64,000 nt of DNA from CBDESM01 sp965242485 (GCA_965242485.1 CBDESM010000003.1:868001-932000); one strand, 5' to 3'. Shown: positions 37,238-46,495, numbered from the stretch's first letter. Numbers and translations are program-made. Notes: generated by a model not told the origin, from the sequence alone.

Positions 37238-39133
37238 ATGCCCGAATCATCGCAACCTCAATATGACGTCGTCATCCAGCGCAACCGCATGGCGCCCATG
37301 CGCGACGGCGCGCGGCTGGCGACCGACGTCTACCTGCCCGCGGTCGACGGCGTGCCCGTCGAAGGCCCGCTGCCGGCGCTGCTGACGCGGACGCCCTACA
37401 ACAAGCTGGGCTTCGCGGAGGGGGCCGAATTCTTCGCCAAGCGCGGCTACGCGCGCGTCGTGCAGGACGTGCGCGGGCGCTTCGCCTCGGAGGGCGATTT
37501 CTACCTGCTGGCCAACGAGGCCGAGGACGGGCACGACGCAATCCAGTGGATCGCGGAGCAGCCGTGGTGCAACGGGCGGGTCGGGACGCTGGGCACCTCC
37601 TACATGTCGTGGGTGCAGAGCGCGGCGGCGACGCAGAACCCGCCCAATCTCGAGGCGATGTGGTGCCATCAGGGCGCGTTCAACGGGCTGACGTCATCGT
37701 TGCGGCAGGGCGGAGCGCTCGAACTCCGCTGGCTCGCCTGGGCCTTCTGGAACGCGCCGGTCTCGCCCGAGGCGATGCGGGACCCGGTGCTCGCCGAAGC
37801 GCTGGTCCGCGCCGCCGAAGACCTGCGCGGCTGGCTCGACCGCCTGCCGTGGCGGCCGGGCATGACCCCGCTCGCGCTGACCAAGGACTACGAACGCTGG
37901 GCGATCGACATGCTCTCCCAAGCGACGGAGAACGATCCGCTCTGGCAGCTGCCGAGCATGAATTTCGAGAAGTTCATCGACCAGACGGCCGACGTGCCGA
38001 CGGTATATAGCGGCGGCTGGTACGACTCGTATACCCGCGCCACGACGGAATCGTTCCTCGCCTTCAGCGAGGCGAAATCGTCCCCGCAGTACCTGATCAT
38101 GGGCCCATGGACGCACGGCGAGGTGACGCTGGACGTGCCGTATTCGGGCGATGCCGATTTCGGTCCCGCGGCGACGGCGAAGGCCGGCTTGGGCGGCCGC
38201 TTGCACGAACTCCAGCTGGAATTCTTCGACAAGTTCCTCAAGGGCCTCGACTCGCCTTGGACCGCCCGGCCGACGTTCAGTTTGTTCGTGCTCGGCGGCG
38301 GCAGCGGCGCGAAGCTTCCCTCCGGCCGCCTCGACCACGGCGGCGAATGGCGCGGGGAAACGCAGTATCCGCCCGCGGGTGCGCGCAGCCTGACGCTGCA
38401 TCTGCACGGCGATGGCAGCCTTTCCGAAGCGGAACCGTCCGACGGGGCTGCTTGCACTTCGTATGAGTCGGATCCGGACCGGCCGGTGCCGTCGACCAGC
38501 GCGAACGTATCGTCGCTGCGCGAGTACGCGAAGGTCGACGATGATCTCCGCGCGACGATCTGGCCGCCGACGCTGCGCACCCGCGAACTGATCAAGCCCG
38601 GCGGCGCGGACCAGCGCGAGCGTCCCGACGTGATGCATGCAACGCCGCCCTACCTGCCGCTCGCGGCCCGCAACGACGTAGTCACGTTCTATAGCGAACC
38701 GCTCGCGGATGATCTCGAAGCGATCGGCCCCGTGACGGTGCGATTGCATGTCTCGACCGACGCGCCCGATACCGATTTCACCGCCGCCCTGCTCGATTGC
38801 TACCCGGCCAGCCGCGATTATCCCGACGGCTACGAGCTCCGGCTCAGCGACAGCATCAAGCGGCTCCGCTTCCGCAACGGATACGGCAAAGAAGAACTAG
38901 TCGAGCCCGGCGAAGTCGTCAAAGTCAGCATCGAGCTCTACCCGATCAGCAACATCTTCAAAGCCGGCCACCGCATCGCGATCCAAATCGCCAGCAGCAA
39001 CTACCCCAGATTCGACGTCAACCCCCAAACCGGCGAACCGATCGGCAAGCACACGCGCACCCGCAAAGCGCTGAATACTATTCATCACGCGCCCAATCGC
39101 GGAAGCGTGCTGGAACTGACCGTAACGTCCTAG
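37238..39133 (+). CDS. CocE/NonD family hydrolase (peptidase S15-like)
   Basis: 631-residue alpha/beta hydrolase of the X-prolyl dipeptidyl-peptidase / cocaine esterase type. The N-terminal catalytic domain shows MRDGARLATDVYLP, TRTPYNK, the nucleophile elbow GTSYMSW (Ser at about residue 131) and the catalytic-His region GPWTHGEV. A jelly-roll C-terminal domain (VTVRLHVSTDAPDTDFTAALLD, GHRIAIQIASSNYPRFDVNP) completes the family architecture. No signal peptide is visible, so it is probably cytoplasmic. The ATG at 37238 has GGAAG 6 bases upstream. The substrate is not predictable (ester or amide). Its stop shares the palindrome CTAG with the stop of the convergent permease gene. Confidence 0.9.
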   Translation: MPESSQPQYDVVIQRNRMAPMRDGARLATDVYLPAVDGVPVEGPLPALLTRTPYNKLGFAEGAEFFAKRGYARVVQDVRGRFASEGDFYLLANEAEDGHDAIQWIAEQPWCNGRVGTLGTSYMSWVQSAAATQNPPNLEAMWCHQGAFNGLTSSLRQGGALELRWLAWAFWNAPVSPEAMRDPVLAEALVRAAEDLRGWLDRLPWRPGMTPLALTKDYERWAIDMLSQATENDPLWQLPSMNFEKFIDQTADVPTVYSGGWYDSYTRATTESFLAFSEAKSSPQYLIMGPWTHGEVTLDVPYSGDADFGPAATAKAGLGGRLHELQLEFFDKFLKGLDSPWTARPTFSLFVLGGGSGAKLPSGRLDHGGEWRGETQYPPAGARSLTLHLHGDGSLSEAEPSDGAACTSYESDPDRPVPSTSANVSSLREYAKVDDDLRATIWPPTLRTRELIKPGGADQRERPDVMHATPPYLPLAARNDVVTFYSEPLADDLEAIGPVTVRLHVSTDAPDTDFTAALLDCYPASRDYPDGYELRLSDSIKRLRFRNGYGKEELVEPGEVVKVSIELYPISNIFKAGHRIAIQIASSNYPRFDVNPQTGEPIGKHTRTRKALNTIHHAPNRGSVLELTVTS

Positions 39134-40047
39134 CCGACGTTGCGGAGGCGGGGGTCGAGGAGGTCGCGGAGGACGTCGCCGAGCAGGTTGAAGGCGAGGA
39201 CGGTAACGACGATGGCGAGGCCGGGGAAGACGGCCATCAGGGGTTCGCTGCTGATCAGGCGCTGGGCGCTGTTGAGCATCGTGCCCCAAGACGGATCGGG
39301 CGGGCGAGTGCCGAGGCCGAGGAAGCTGAGCGAAGCTTCGATGATGATCGCGACGCCGAACAGCAGCGAGGCCTGAACGACCACCGGCGCGAACGTGTTG
39401 GGCAGGATGTGGCGTCCGGCGACCCGCGCGCCGCCGGCGCCGATCGCGCGCGCGGCGAGGACGAATTCCTGCTCCTTGACCGAGAGCGTGGTGCCGCGCA
39501 CGAGGCGGGCGAAGGAGGGGATGAAGGTGATGCCGATGGCGAGCATCACGTTCTGGATGCCGGCGCCGAGCGCGGCGATGATCATCAGCGCGAGCAGGAT
39601 GCCGGGGAAGGCGAAGAGCGCGTCCATGAACCGCATCAGCACTTCGTCGCGCCGCCCGCCGGAATAGCCGGCGGTGACGCCGATCGGGACGCCGATCCCG
39701 GCGCCGATCAAGATCGAAACGACCCCGACCATCAGCGCGGTGCGGGAGGCGTCGACGATGCGCGAGTAGATGTCGCGGCCGAGCTGGTCGGTGCCGAAGA
39801 AGTGCGAGGTCGAGGGCTGTGCGAACGCCTCCGCGCCCGAGGTGATCAGCGTCTCCAGCGGGTCGTGCGTCGCGGCGATGTTGGTGAAGATCGCGGCGAA
39901 GGCGATCAGCAGGACGACGATCAGGCTGATCACGCCGACGGGCCGGCGGGCGAAGCGGCGGGCGAAGTCGCGCGAGCGCGCGAAGCGGCGCTCGCGATCC
40001 TCGAAGGCCGGCTCCGTCAGCGCCCGTTCCGTGCCGCTCGTGCTCAT
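39130..40047 (-). CDS. ABC transporter permease, DppC/OppC type
   Basis: 305-residue inner-membrane permease of a peptide/nickel-type importer. It has about six helices and the characteristic periplasmic motif HFFGTDQLGRDIYSRIVDASRTAL. The EAA loop that contacts the ATPase is visible as FVLAARAIGAGGARVAGRHILPNT. The ATG at 40047 follows the upstream permease stop by 8 bases and has GAGG upstream; a longer in-frame start at 40089 overlaps the neighbour and is less likely. No ATPase gene follows: the next gene is a convergent hydrolase. Confidence 0.92.
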   Translation of the reverse strand: MSTSGTERALTEPAFEDRERRFARSRDFARRFARRPVGVISLIVVLLIAFAAIFTNIAATHDPLETLITSGAEAFAQPSTSHFFGTDQLGRDIYSRIVDASRTALMVGVVSILIGAGIGVPIGVTAGYSGGRRDEVLMRFMDALFAFPGILLALMIIAALGAGIQNVMLAIGITFIPSFARLVRGTTLSVKEQEFVLAARAIGAGGARVAGRHILPNTFAPVVVQASLLFGVAIIIEASLSFLGLGTRPPDPSWGTMLNSAQRLISSEPLMAVFPGLAIVVTVLAFNLLGDVLRDLLDPRLRNVG

Positions 40048-40054
40048 GCCGGCC

Positions 40055-40999
40055 TCAGGAGTACCGAATCCGCGGGTCGAGATAGGCATAGGAAACGTCG
40101 ACCAGCAGGTTGATGACGGCGACGCCGAGCGCGATCATCACGGCCAGCGCCTGCACGGTGGGGATCTCCGAGAACAGGATCGAATCGATGATCAACTTGC
40201 CGACGCCGGGCAGGCCGAAGAAGGATTCGATCACGATCGCGCCGCCGACGACCAGCGACATTTGCAGGCCGAGCACGGTGATGACGGGGATCAGCGCGTT
40301 GCGGAAGCCGTGGCGGATCAGCACGTTGCGCTCGCGCAGGCCCTTGGCGCGGGCCGTGCGCACGTAGTCCTGCTGCATCACCTCGACCATCGAGGCGCGC
40401 ACTTGACGCGCCAGATTGCCCGCCAGCGCCATCCCGATCGCGACGGCGGGCAGAATCATCCCGCGCAAATTGGCGACCGGATCGTCCAGGAACGAAGTGA
40501 AGCCCTGGGTGGGAAACCAGCCCAGCTCGATCGCGAAGACGATCACGAGCAGCATCGCCAGCCAGAAATTGGGCACGGAGACGCCGATCACGGCGAAGAA
40601 GGTGAGCCCGTAGTCGAACGGGGTGCCGGGTCTGGCGCCGGCGATGGCGCCGATCGGGATCGCGATCATCAGGGCCAGCAGCAGCGACATGATGCCGAGC
40701 TGGACGGTCGCCTCGAGGCGGCTGGCGATCAGCGGGCCGACCGGGTCGTTGCTGCGCTGGGAGAAGCCGAAGTCGCCTTGGAAGACGCCGGCGATCCAGT
40801 TGGCGTACTGCTCGTAGATCGGGTCGTACCAGCCGAGCCGCTCGTTGAGCGCCTCGATGGCGGCGGGGTCGGCCTCGGGGCCGAGGATGGCGCTGCCGGG
40901 CGAGCCGGGCAGCAGCCGCAGCGCGACGAAGGTCACGACCGAGATCAGGATCAGGACCGGGATCGTGGCCAAGAAGCGGCGGATGATGAAGTTGCGCAC
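40055..40999 (-). CDS. ABC transporter permease, DppB/OppB type
   Basis: 314-residue permease with the N-terminal helix FLATIPVLILISVVTFVALRLLPGSPG characteristic of DppB, five further helices, and the EAA loop YVRTARAKGLRERNVLIRHGFRNALIPV. It pairs with the DppC-type protein encoded next. It is preceded by a 108-base spacer holding a strong stem-loop that separates it from the binding-protein gene. Confidence 0.93.
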   Translation of the reverse strand: MRNFIIRRFLATIPVLILISVVTFVALRLLPGSPGSAILGPEADPAAIEALNERLGWYDPIYEQYANWIAGVFQGDFGFSQRSNDPVGPLIASRLEATVQLGIMSLLLALMIAIPIGAIAGARPGTPFDYGLTFFAVIGVSVPNFWLAMLLVIVFAIELGWFPTQGFTSFLDDPVANLRGMILPAVAIGMALAGNLARQVRASMVEVMQQDYVRTARAKGLRERNVLIRHGFRNALIPVITVLGLQMSLVVGGAIVIESFFGLPGVGKLIIDSILFSEIPTVQALAVMIALGVAVINLLVDVSYAYLDPRIRYS

Positions 41000-41061
41000 T
41001 GGTCGCGGTTCGCTCCGCCCGCGCCGCGGTAGGCGCGGTCTTCCGCCGAGCGCCGGCGCGG

Positions 41062-41095
41062 CCGGGCCGCCCGCAGGATCCCGCGGACGGCCCGG
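41062..41095 (-). other. Strong stem-loop between binding-protein and permease genes
   Basis: A 13-bp inverted repeat with one mismatch (arms 41062-41074 and 41083-41095, 8-base loop) lies just after the solute-binding protein stop. No T-run follows. In many ABC operons such a structure stabilises the binding-protein mRNA or limits read-through into the permeases; here that role is inferred from position only. Confidence 0.55.
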
Positions 41096-41107
41096 TGCTG
41101 GTTCGCG

Positions 41108-42904
41108 CTAGCCGGTGATCGTGACGTCGCCCTGTCCCCAGTGCGGCTTCGCGTCGGCGAAGAGCGGGTAGGAGACTTCCTGCGCGTGGGCCGTGCGGGC
41201 GAAGTGGTGGAAGAAGTTGCAGCCCCAGGCGGCGGTGTCCATCGCCTGGTTGAGCTCCTGGATCTTGACGAACCGCTCGTCCGGGTCGAACTCGGCGCCG
41301 ACCGCGGCGAGCAGCCGCACGATCTCCTTGCGGTCCGGGTCTTCCGGATCCTCGGGCACGACGTTGCGGCTCTGCGAGAGCGGGTCGTGGACGAAGGCGA
41401 GCTGCTGCCAGACGTCGGCGCGGACCGACATGCTGGAGCTGTGGCCGCTGACCTCGAGGTCCCAGAACTCGCGCCAGAAGGCCGGGCTCGGCTTCGGGTT
41501 GAGCTTGGCGACGATGCCGAACTGGGCCAGCGAGGCGGCGATGAACTCGTCGTGCGCGATCGCCTGGGCGCCGGAGAACGTGTTCATCTCGAACTCGAAG
41601 CCGTCCGGCATGCCGGCCAGCGCCAGCTCCTCGCGGACCTTGTCGGGGTTGAAGACGTAGCCCGCGAAGTCGGGGTCGTGGTCCGGGCCGGTGGCCGGGC
41701 CGAGCCAGCCCGTGTGGGCCGGGATGCCTTGGCCGTTCCAGACCGTGTCCAGCAGCCTCTGCTTGTCGACGCCCCAGTTGACGGCGCGGCGGAGGTGGGG
41801 GTTGGTCCACGGGTCCATCCGCATGTTCAGCCAGTAGCGCTGGGTCCAGTTGGTCGGGCGCGTTTCGTAGACGAGGCCGGCGTCTTCGAGGCGGTCGACC
41901 TGCGCGGAGTCGGGGCTGAACTGGGCGTTGTACTCGCCGGCGATCATGCCGTTGATCGCCTGGTCGCTGGTGCGCCCGAGGTGCCAGGTGATGCGGTTGA
42001 TCTTGGGATGGCCCGGCTGCCAGTACTCGTCGAAGGCCTCGAAGACGAGGCGGTCGTCGACGATTTCCTCGACGAAGCGGAAGGCGCCGGCGCCGACCGG
42101 GGAGCGGTCGAGGTAGACGTCCTTCTCGGCGATCGCCTTGGGCGAGACGACCATGCCGGCGCGGTCGCCGAGGATGCGGAGCAGCGGCGCGAAGGGCTGC
42201 TTCATGTTGAACACGGCCGTGAGGTTGTCCGGCGTGTCGATGCTGTCGATGAACTGCACGTCCGCGTTGGTGTTGGCCTCTTCGAGGTCGCGGGCGCGGA
42301 GCATGTGGGTCTTGACCGCCTCGGCGTTGAGTTCCTCGCCGTCGTGGAACTTCACGTTGGGCCGGATCGTGAAGATGATCTTGAGGCCGTCGTCCGAGAC
42401 TTCCCAGCTTTCGGCCAGGCTGCGGCTCGTGTCTGGCACCAGCTCGGTGTCGTAGCCGACGAGGTTGTCGTGGCCGACCCAGAGGTGCTGGTGGTCGTTG
42501 CCGCCCGAGCCGGTGACCGGGTCGAGCTGGGAGAAGGAACCGGAGAGGTCGGGCACGTTGAGTTCGCCGACGCGGGCGGTGGTCGCCGAGTCGGACGAGG
42601 TCGTGGCGGCCGCCTGCTGCTCCTGCTGCTGTTGCTGGTCGTCGTCGGCCGGCGCTTCCTGCTCCTCTTGCTGCATCGCCTGCTGCTCGGCGGCCTGCTC
42701 TTGCTCTTGCTGCTGCTGCGCCGCGGAGCTGCTCGACGAGCTCGAGCTGCTGGTGCTCGGCTGCGCCGAGTCGTCGTCATCGTCGCCGCAGCCGACGAGG
42801 GCCAAGCCGGCCGCGCCGACGCCGGCCCGCGCGCTGGCGCGCAGCAGCGACCGCCGCGACAACCGTTGCCGCCGCATCCGGGTCCAGTAGTTCCGCTCGC
42901 TCAT
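41108..42904 (-). CDS. Tat-exported lipoprotein, ABC peptide/nickel-type solute-binding protein
   Basis: 598-residue family 5 binding protein. The N-terminus has a twin-arginine motif (RLSRRSLLRA) and lipobox (LALVGCGD). An extreme low-complexity linker of Ser, Gln, Glu and Asp follows (about residues 43-105). The mature domain contains DNLVGYDTELVPDTSRSLAESW, FTIRPNVKFHDGEELNAEAV and HLRRAVNWGVDKQRLLDTV, typical of DppA/OppA. The ATG at 42904 has GGAGG upstream. It is the first gene of a unit with the two permeases. The linker sequence and signal resemble those of the other binding protein in this window. Confidence 0.93.
   Translation of the reverse strand: MSERNYWTRMRRQRLSRRSLLRASARAGVGAAGLALVGCGDDDDDSAQPSTSSSSSSSSSAAQQQQEQEQAAEQQAMQQEEQEAPADDDQQQQQEQQAAATTSSDSATTARVGELNVPDLSGSFSQLDPVTGSGGNDHQHLWVGHDNLVGYDTELVPDTSRSLAESWEVSDDGLKIIFTIRPNVKFHDGEELNAEAVKTHMLRARDLEEANTNADVQFIDSIDTPDNLTAVFNMKQPFAPLLRILGDRAGMVVSPKAIAEKDVYLDRSPVGAGAFRFVEEIVDDRLVFEAFDEYWQPGHPKINRITWHLGRTSDQAINGMIAGEYNAQFSPDSAQVDRLEDAGLVYETRPTNWTQRYWLNMRMDPWTNPHLRRAVNWGVDKQRLLDTVWNGQGIPAHTGWLGPATGPDHDPDFAGYVFNPDKVREELALAGMPDGFEFEMNTFSGAQAIAHDEFIAASLAQFGIVAKLNPKPSPAFWREFWDLEVSGHSSSMSVRADVWQQLAFVHDPLSQSRNVVPEDPEDPDRKEIVRLLAAVGAEFDPDERFVKIQELNQAMDTAAWGCNFFHHFARTAHAQEVSYPLFADAKPHWGQGDVTITG
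42585..42775. repeat. CAG/CTG-rich low-complexity tract
   Basis: Trinucleotide-like runs (CTG, CTC, TGC units on the plus strand) encode the Ser/Gln/Glu linker of the binding protein. Such tracts can change length by slippage; here all units stay in frame. Confidence 0.6.
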
Positions 42905-42995
42905 GGATCCTCCAGTGTTCGTCCCGTGCGGCTCAACTCGCTCGCGCGGGTCTCTCACCATAGCGCACGCCCGTCGCGGGACCGTCGGGATGGGG

Positions 42996-43379
42996 TCAGG
43001 AGGGTTCGCCGGCGCCCGAGATCTCGCGCTGCATCCGCTTGGGCAGGGAACCGAATACGAGGCCGTGGCTGGCCTCGATCAGCGATTCGAGCTCGTCGTC
43101 GGGCATGTCGCCGTCGAGCGCGACGGCGATCCAGTGCTGCTTGCTCAAGTAGCGGGGATGGCTGACGGCTTCGTAGTTGCCGTGCAGGATCGGGACGATG
43201 CCGGGGTCGGCCTTGATGCTGATCGCGCCGCCGGGGGCGGAGTCGGAGCCGAGGAAGCAGAAGATCTTGCCGCGCTCGCCGGGGCCGACCTTGTAGACCA
43301 GCCCTTCCGGGCCCCACGGGCTGTCGGGCCAGGCGCCGGGCATCGATTCGCAGATGCGGACGGCTTCGTCGTGCTCCAT
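42996..43379 (-). CDS. MmcQ/YjbR-family protein (DUF419)
   Basis: 127-residue protein with the MmcQ/YjbR pattern: PGAWPDSPWGPEGLVYKVGPGERGKIFCFLG, then SIKADP and YLSKQHWIAVALDGDMPDDELESLIEASHGLV. The fold is a double-stranded DNA-binding-like (CyaY-like) domain; the true function is unknown. It starts 8 bases after the upstream hydrolase stop and is probably co-transcribed with it and with rho. Confidence 0.85.
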   Translation of the reverse strand: MEHDEAVRICESMPGAWPDSPWGPEGLVYKVGPGERGKIFCFLGSDSAPGGAISIKADPGIVPILHGNYEAVSHPRYLSKQHWIAVALDGDMPDDELESLIEASHGLVFGSLPKRMQREISGAGEPS

Positions 43380-43387
43380 CGGCGCGA

Positions 43388-44314
43388 TCAGTTTTCTTCG
43401 CCGGTGAGGAAGCGGCGGGGGACGTCGCGCATCATCAGATCGATGGTTTCCCGCGGCACGCCGTCTTCGAGCAGGGCGGGGAGCGCGGTGGTGCTGAGGA
43501 AGAGGTAGCGCGTGGGAACATCGCGCGGCGTCTGTGGACGCGGGGCGTAGTCGTGGCCGAGCATCAGGCGATGGGCCCAGCCGCGGTCGATCAGTTCCTT
43601 GACGGTGCGGTTGCGGTCCCGCCATTCGGGGCGCGGGGCGACGCCGGGGTAGCGGTCCATCGAGATGTACACGCCGGCTTCGAGCAGGTCTTCGATGTAA
43701 TCCGCGTCGGTCGTATCGGCGGTGTGGCCGATGCAGATGCGGTCCATCGGCGCGCCTTCTTCCTGGAAGATCTCGATCTGGCGGCGGCCGACTTCGAGCG
43801 GGGCCCAGTGGTGGGTGGAGATCGGGCAGCCGGTGCGCTTGAGCGCGCGGGCCGCGCCGCGCAGCACGAGCTCGGCCGGCTCGGTCACGCCTTCGGCGTC
43901 GTTGGCGACCTTGATCGCGCCGGGCTTGATCCCCGTGCCGGCGATGCCGACTTCGATCTCGCGCACGAACACGTCGGCGATCTGGTCGGGCGTCTTGTCG
44001 TGGAACCAGCGCGGGACGTCGCGCCAGATGCCGGTGGCGCAGATCACGTTGAGCCCGGAGGCGCGGGAGCACTCGGCCATCAGCTCGACGTCGCGTTCGA
44101 GGTCGGGCGTGCTCAGTTCGATCAGGGAGTCGACGCCGCCCTGCTTGGCTTCGGTCAGCTCCTCGATCGAGCGCCGCCGGATCGCGTCGCGGTCGACCAG
44201 CCACGGGTAGTGGACGGCGACGACGGGCGGCTGCATGGCGACATGCTCGTGGGAGAGGGTGAAGCCGAGTTCGGAAGCATCGATCGGGCCGAGGACGGTG
44301 TTGACTTGGGCCAT
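43388..44314 (-). CDS. Phosphotriesterase-family metal-dependent hydrolase
   Basis: 308-residue amidohydrolase-superfamily enzyme. All expected metal ligands are seen: HEH in GFTLSHEHV (about residues 20-22), a probable bridging Lys in GAIKVAND, His in STHHWAP, His in CIGHTADTTD and Asp in MLGHDYAPR. Members include phosphotriesterases, lactonases and uncharacterised hydrolases, so the substrate is open. The start at 44314 overlaps the 3' end of rho (frames differ), and mmcQ follows after 8 bases. Confidence 0.9.
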   Translation of the reverse strand: MAQVNTVLGPIDASELGFTLSHEHVAMQPPVVAVHYPWLVDRDAIRRRSIEELTEAKQGGVDSLIELSTPDLERDVELMAECSRASGLNVICATGIWRDVPRWFHDKTPDQIADVFVREIEVGIAGTGIKPGAIKVANDAEGVTEPAELVLRGAARALKRTGCPISTHHWAPLEVGRRQIEIFQEEGAPMDRICIGHTADTTDADYIEDLLEAGVYISMDRYPGVAPRPEWRDRNRTVKELIDRGWAHRLMLGHDYAPRPQTPRDVPTRYLFLSTTALPALLEDGVPRETIDLMMRDVPRRFLTGEEN

Positions 44315-44324
44315 GGCCGGGCTC

Positions 44325-45605
44325 CTAGGCTTCGGCGGCGGAGAGCGATTGGAGGAATTCGGCATTGGTTTCGGTGCGGGCGAGGCGGTCGAGCAGGCGC
44401 TCGGTGGGCTCGGTCGCGCCGGGGCCGCCGCTGGCTCCGAGCACGCTCATCATGCGGCGGAGGAGCCAGATCGCCTGGATTTCCTCGCCGCCCAGCAGCA
44501 GTTCTTCGCGCCGCGTGCTGCTCGCGGCTATGTCGACCGCCGGGTAGATGCGCCGCTCGGCCAGACGCCGGTCCAGCCTCAGCTCCCAGTTGCCGGTGCC
44601 CTTGAATTCTTCGAAGACGACGTCGTCGAGCCGCGAGCCGGTTTCGACGAGGCAGGTGGCGATGATGCTGAGGCTGCCGCCGCCTTCGGCTTTGCGGGCG
44701 CTGCCGAAGAAGCGCTTGGGCGGGTAGAGCGCGAGCGGGTCGATGCCGCCGCTGAGCGTGCGCCCGGTGCTGGGCATTTCGAGGTTGTAGGCGCGGGTGA
44801 GGCGGGTGATGCTGTCGAGCAGGATGACGACGTCGCGCCCGGTTTCGACCAGGCGCTTGGCCCGCTCGAGCGCGAGCTCGGCGACGCGGGTGTGGTCCTC
44901 GACCGGTTCGTCGAAGGTGCTGGCGGCGATCTCGCCGCGCACGGTGCGCCGCATTTCCGTGACTTCTTCGGGGCGCTCGCCGATCAGGACGACGAGCAGG
45001 TGCGCTTCGGGGTGGTTGCGGGCGATGCCCCGGGCGATCGCCTGGAGCAGCATGGTCTTGCCGGCCTTGGGCGGCGAGACGATCAGGCCGCGCTGGCCTC
45101 GGCCCATGGGCGCGACGAGGTCGATCACGCGGCCGGAGAGGTCGCCCGGGTCGTCGGTGGCGAGGGTGTAGCGCTGGTGCGGGAAGACGGCGGTCAGCTG
45201 GTCGAAGGGCGGGCGCTCGCGCAGCTCGGCGGGGGCGTGGCCGTTGGCCAGGGCGGCGTCGCGCAGGACGTAGTATTTTTCGCCGTTGGCGGGGGGGCGG
45301 ACGGCACCGATCACGTAGTCGCCGGTGCGCAGGGCGTGGCGGCGGATCTGGGTCTGGGGCACGTAGACGTCGGTCGGCTTCGGGAGCAGCGATTCGCCGC
45401 GCAGGAAGCCGTAGGAGTCGTCGACGACTTCGAGGGTGCCGCCGGTGAGCGATTCGCCGTTGGCCTCGCACTGCGCCCGCAGCAGGAGCAGGATCAGATC
45501 CTCCTTGTCCATCGCGCCGGCGCCGTCGATCTGGAAGTCGCGGGCGTAGTTGACGAGTTCGTCCTTGCTGCGGTGTTCGAGTTCGGCGATGTTCAGGGTC
45601 GTCAC
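44325..45605 (-). CDS. rho: Transcription termination factor Rho
   Basis: 426-residue hexameric RNA helicase that terminates transcription. The N-terminal helical domain (LVNYARDFQIDG) and the OB-fold RNA-binding domain (DSYGFLRGESLLPKPTDVYV) are present. The ATPase core has the P-loop PPKAGKT (178-184), Walker B VVILLDSITRLTRAYN, and the Q/R-loop region GTGNWELRLDRRLAERRIYPAVDI. The start is GTG at 45605. Rho may matter here because the GC-rich hairpins seen at stop codons in this window have no T-tracts. A 172-base leader precedes it. Confidence 0.97.
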   Translation of the reverse strand: MTTLNIAELEHRSKDELVNYARDFQIDGAGAMDKEDLILLLLRAQCEANGESLTGGTLEVVDDSYGFLRGESLLPKPTDVYVPQTQIRRHALRTGDYVIGAVRPPANGEKYYVLRDAALANGHAPAELRERPPFDQLTAVFPHQRYTLATDDPGDLSGRVIDLVAPMGRGQRGLIVSPPKAGKTMLLQAIARGIARNHPEAHLLVVLIGERPEEVTEMRRTVRGEIAASTFDEPVEDHTRVAELALERAKRLVETGRDVVILLDSITRLTRAYNLEMPSTGRTLSGGIDPLALYPPKRFFGSARKAEGGGSLSIIATCLVETGSRLDDVVFEEFKGTGNWELRLDRRLAERRIYPAVDIAASSTRREELLLGGEEIQAIWLLRRMMSVLGASGGPGATEPTERLLDRLARTETNAEFLQSLSAAEA

Positions 45606-45748
45606 GGGTTCCTCGCGGGCGGCCGCCGGGGGCGGCGCGCGGATGATGGTTCGGTTCGGTTTTGGATGCGGTGCGCGCCGGCGCGGCGGAAATTGCGCGC
45701 GCGCGTCCGGGGCGCTCGGATCAATCGGCCTCCTCAGGGTATGAGCTC

Positions 45749-45793
45749 GCCCGCGCTGCGGGCAACTGCGCCCCGAATCAGGAAACGGGGCGC
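45749..45793 (-). terminator. Two GC hairpins between transaldolase and rho
   Basis: Arms GCGCCCCG (45768-45775) and CGGGGCGC (45786-45793) straddle the transaldolase stop. A second stem GCCCGC / GCGGGC (45749-45754, 45758-45763) follows on the minus strand. There is no T-run. They could form a Rho-dependent or weak terminator, or part of the rho leader. Confidence 0.35.
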
Positions 45794-46479
45794 GCGGCTC
45801 CGCTGCGTTCGAGCATCCGGCCCGCTTCGCCCCAGTCGGCGAGGAAGGCGTCGATGCCCTTGTCGGTGAGGGGGTGCTTGAGCATCTGCTGGAGCACGTT
45901 GAAGGGGATCGTGGCGATGTGCGCGCCGGCGAGCGCGCTGCGGGCGGCGTGCTGCGGCCCGCGCAGGCTGGCCGCGATGACCTGCGCCGGCAGGTGGAAG
46001 CGGTCCAGCACTTCGACGACTTCCTCGACCAGCTGGATGCCGTCCTGGCCGATGTCGTCGAGCCTTCCGGCGAAGGGGCTGACGTAGGCGGCGCCGGCGC
46101 GGGCGGCCAGCAGCGCCTGGTTGAGCGAGAAGATCAGGGTGGTGTTGACGGAGATGCCTTCGGCGGAGACGGCCTTGATGGCGGCGAGGCCGGCGGCGTC
46201 GATCGGGATCTTGACGACGACGCGTTCGTGCCAGGAGGCGAGTTCGCGGGCTTCGGCGATCAGTTCGCCGGGCGTGCGGGAGACGCATTCGGCCGAGATC
46301 GGGCCGTCGACGATTTCGGCGATGCGGAGCACGCGCTCGCGGTAGCCGAGCGCGGCTTCGCCTTCTTCGGCGACGGCGCGGGCGTGGAGCGAGGGGTTGG
46401 TGGTGACGCCGTCGCAGGCGCCCCAGGAGGCGGCGGTTTCGATCTCGGAGAGGTCGGCGGAGTCGAGGAAGATGCGCAT
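45778..46479 (-). CDS. Transaldolase (small, FSA/TalC-like subfamily)
   Basis: 233-residue class I aldolase of the small transaldolase subfamily in the pentose phosphate pathway. MRIFLDSADLSEI and the TTNPS motif (26-30) are characteristic. The Schiff-base lysine is K90 in VVVKIPI. SVNTTLIFSLNQALLAARAGAAYVSPFAGRLDDIG completes the barrel signature. Transaldolase versus fructose-6-phosphate aldolase activity cannot be settled by eye. It lies upstream of rho on the same strand. Confidence 0.92.
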   Translation of the reverse strand: MRIFLDSADLSEIETAASWGACDGVTTNPSLHARAVAEEGEAALGYRERVLRIAEIVDGPISAECVSRTPGELIAEARELASWHERVVVKIPIDAAGLAAIKAVSAEGISVNTTLIFSLNQALLAARAGAAYVSPFAGRLDDIGQDGIQLVEEVVEVLDRFHLPAQVIAASLRGPQHAARSALAGAHIATIPFNVLQQMLKHPLTDKGIDAFLADWGEAGRMLERSGAARPVS

Positions 46480-46495
46480 GGGGGCTCCGGGCGGG

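Noticed and set aside
45606..45777. Riboswitch or small RNA in the rho leader
   Set aside because: Only two short GC stems are visible, which does not support a specific RNA class.
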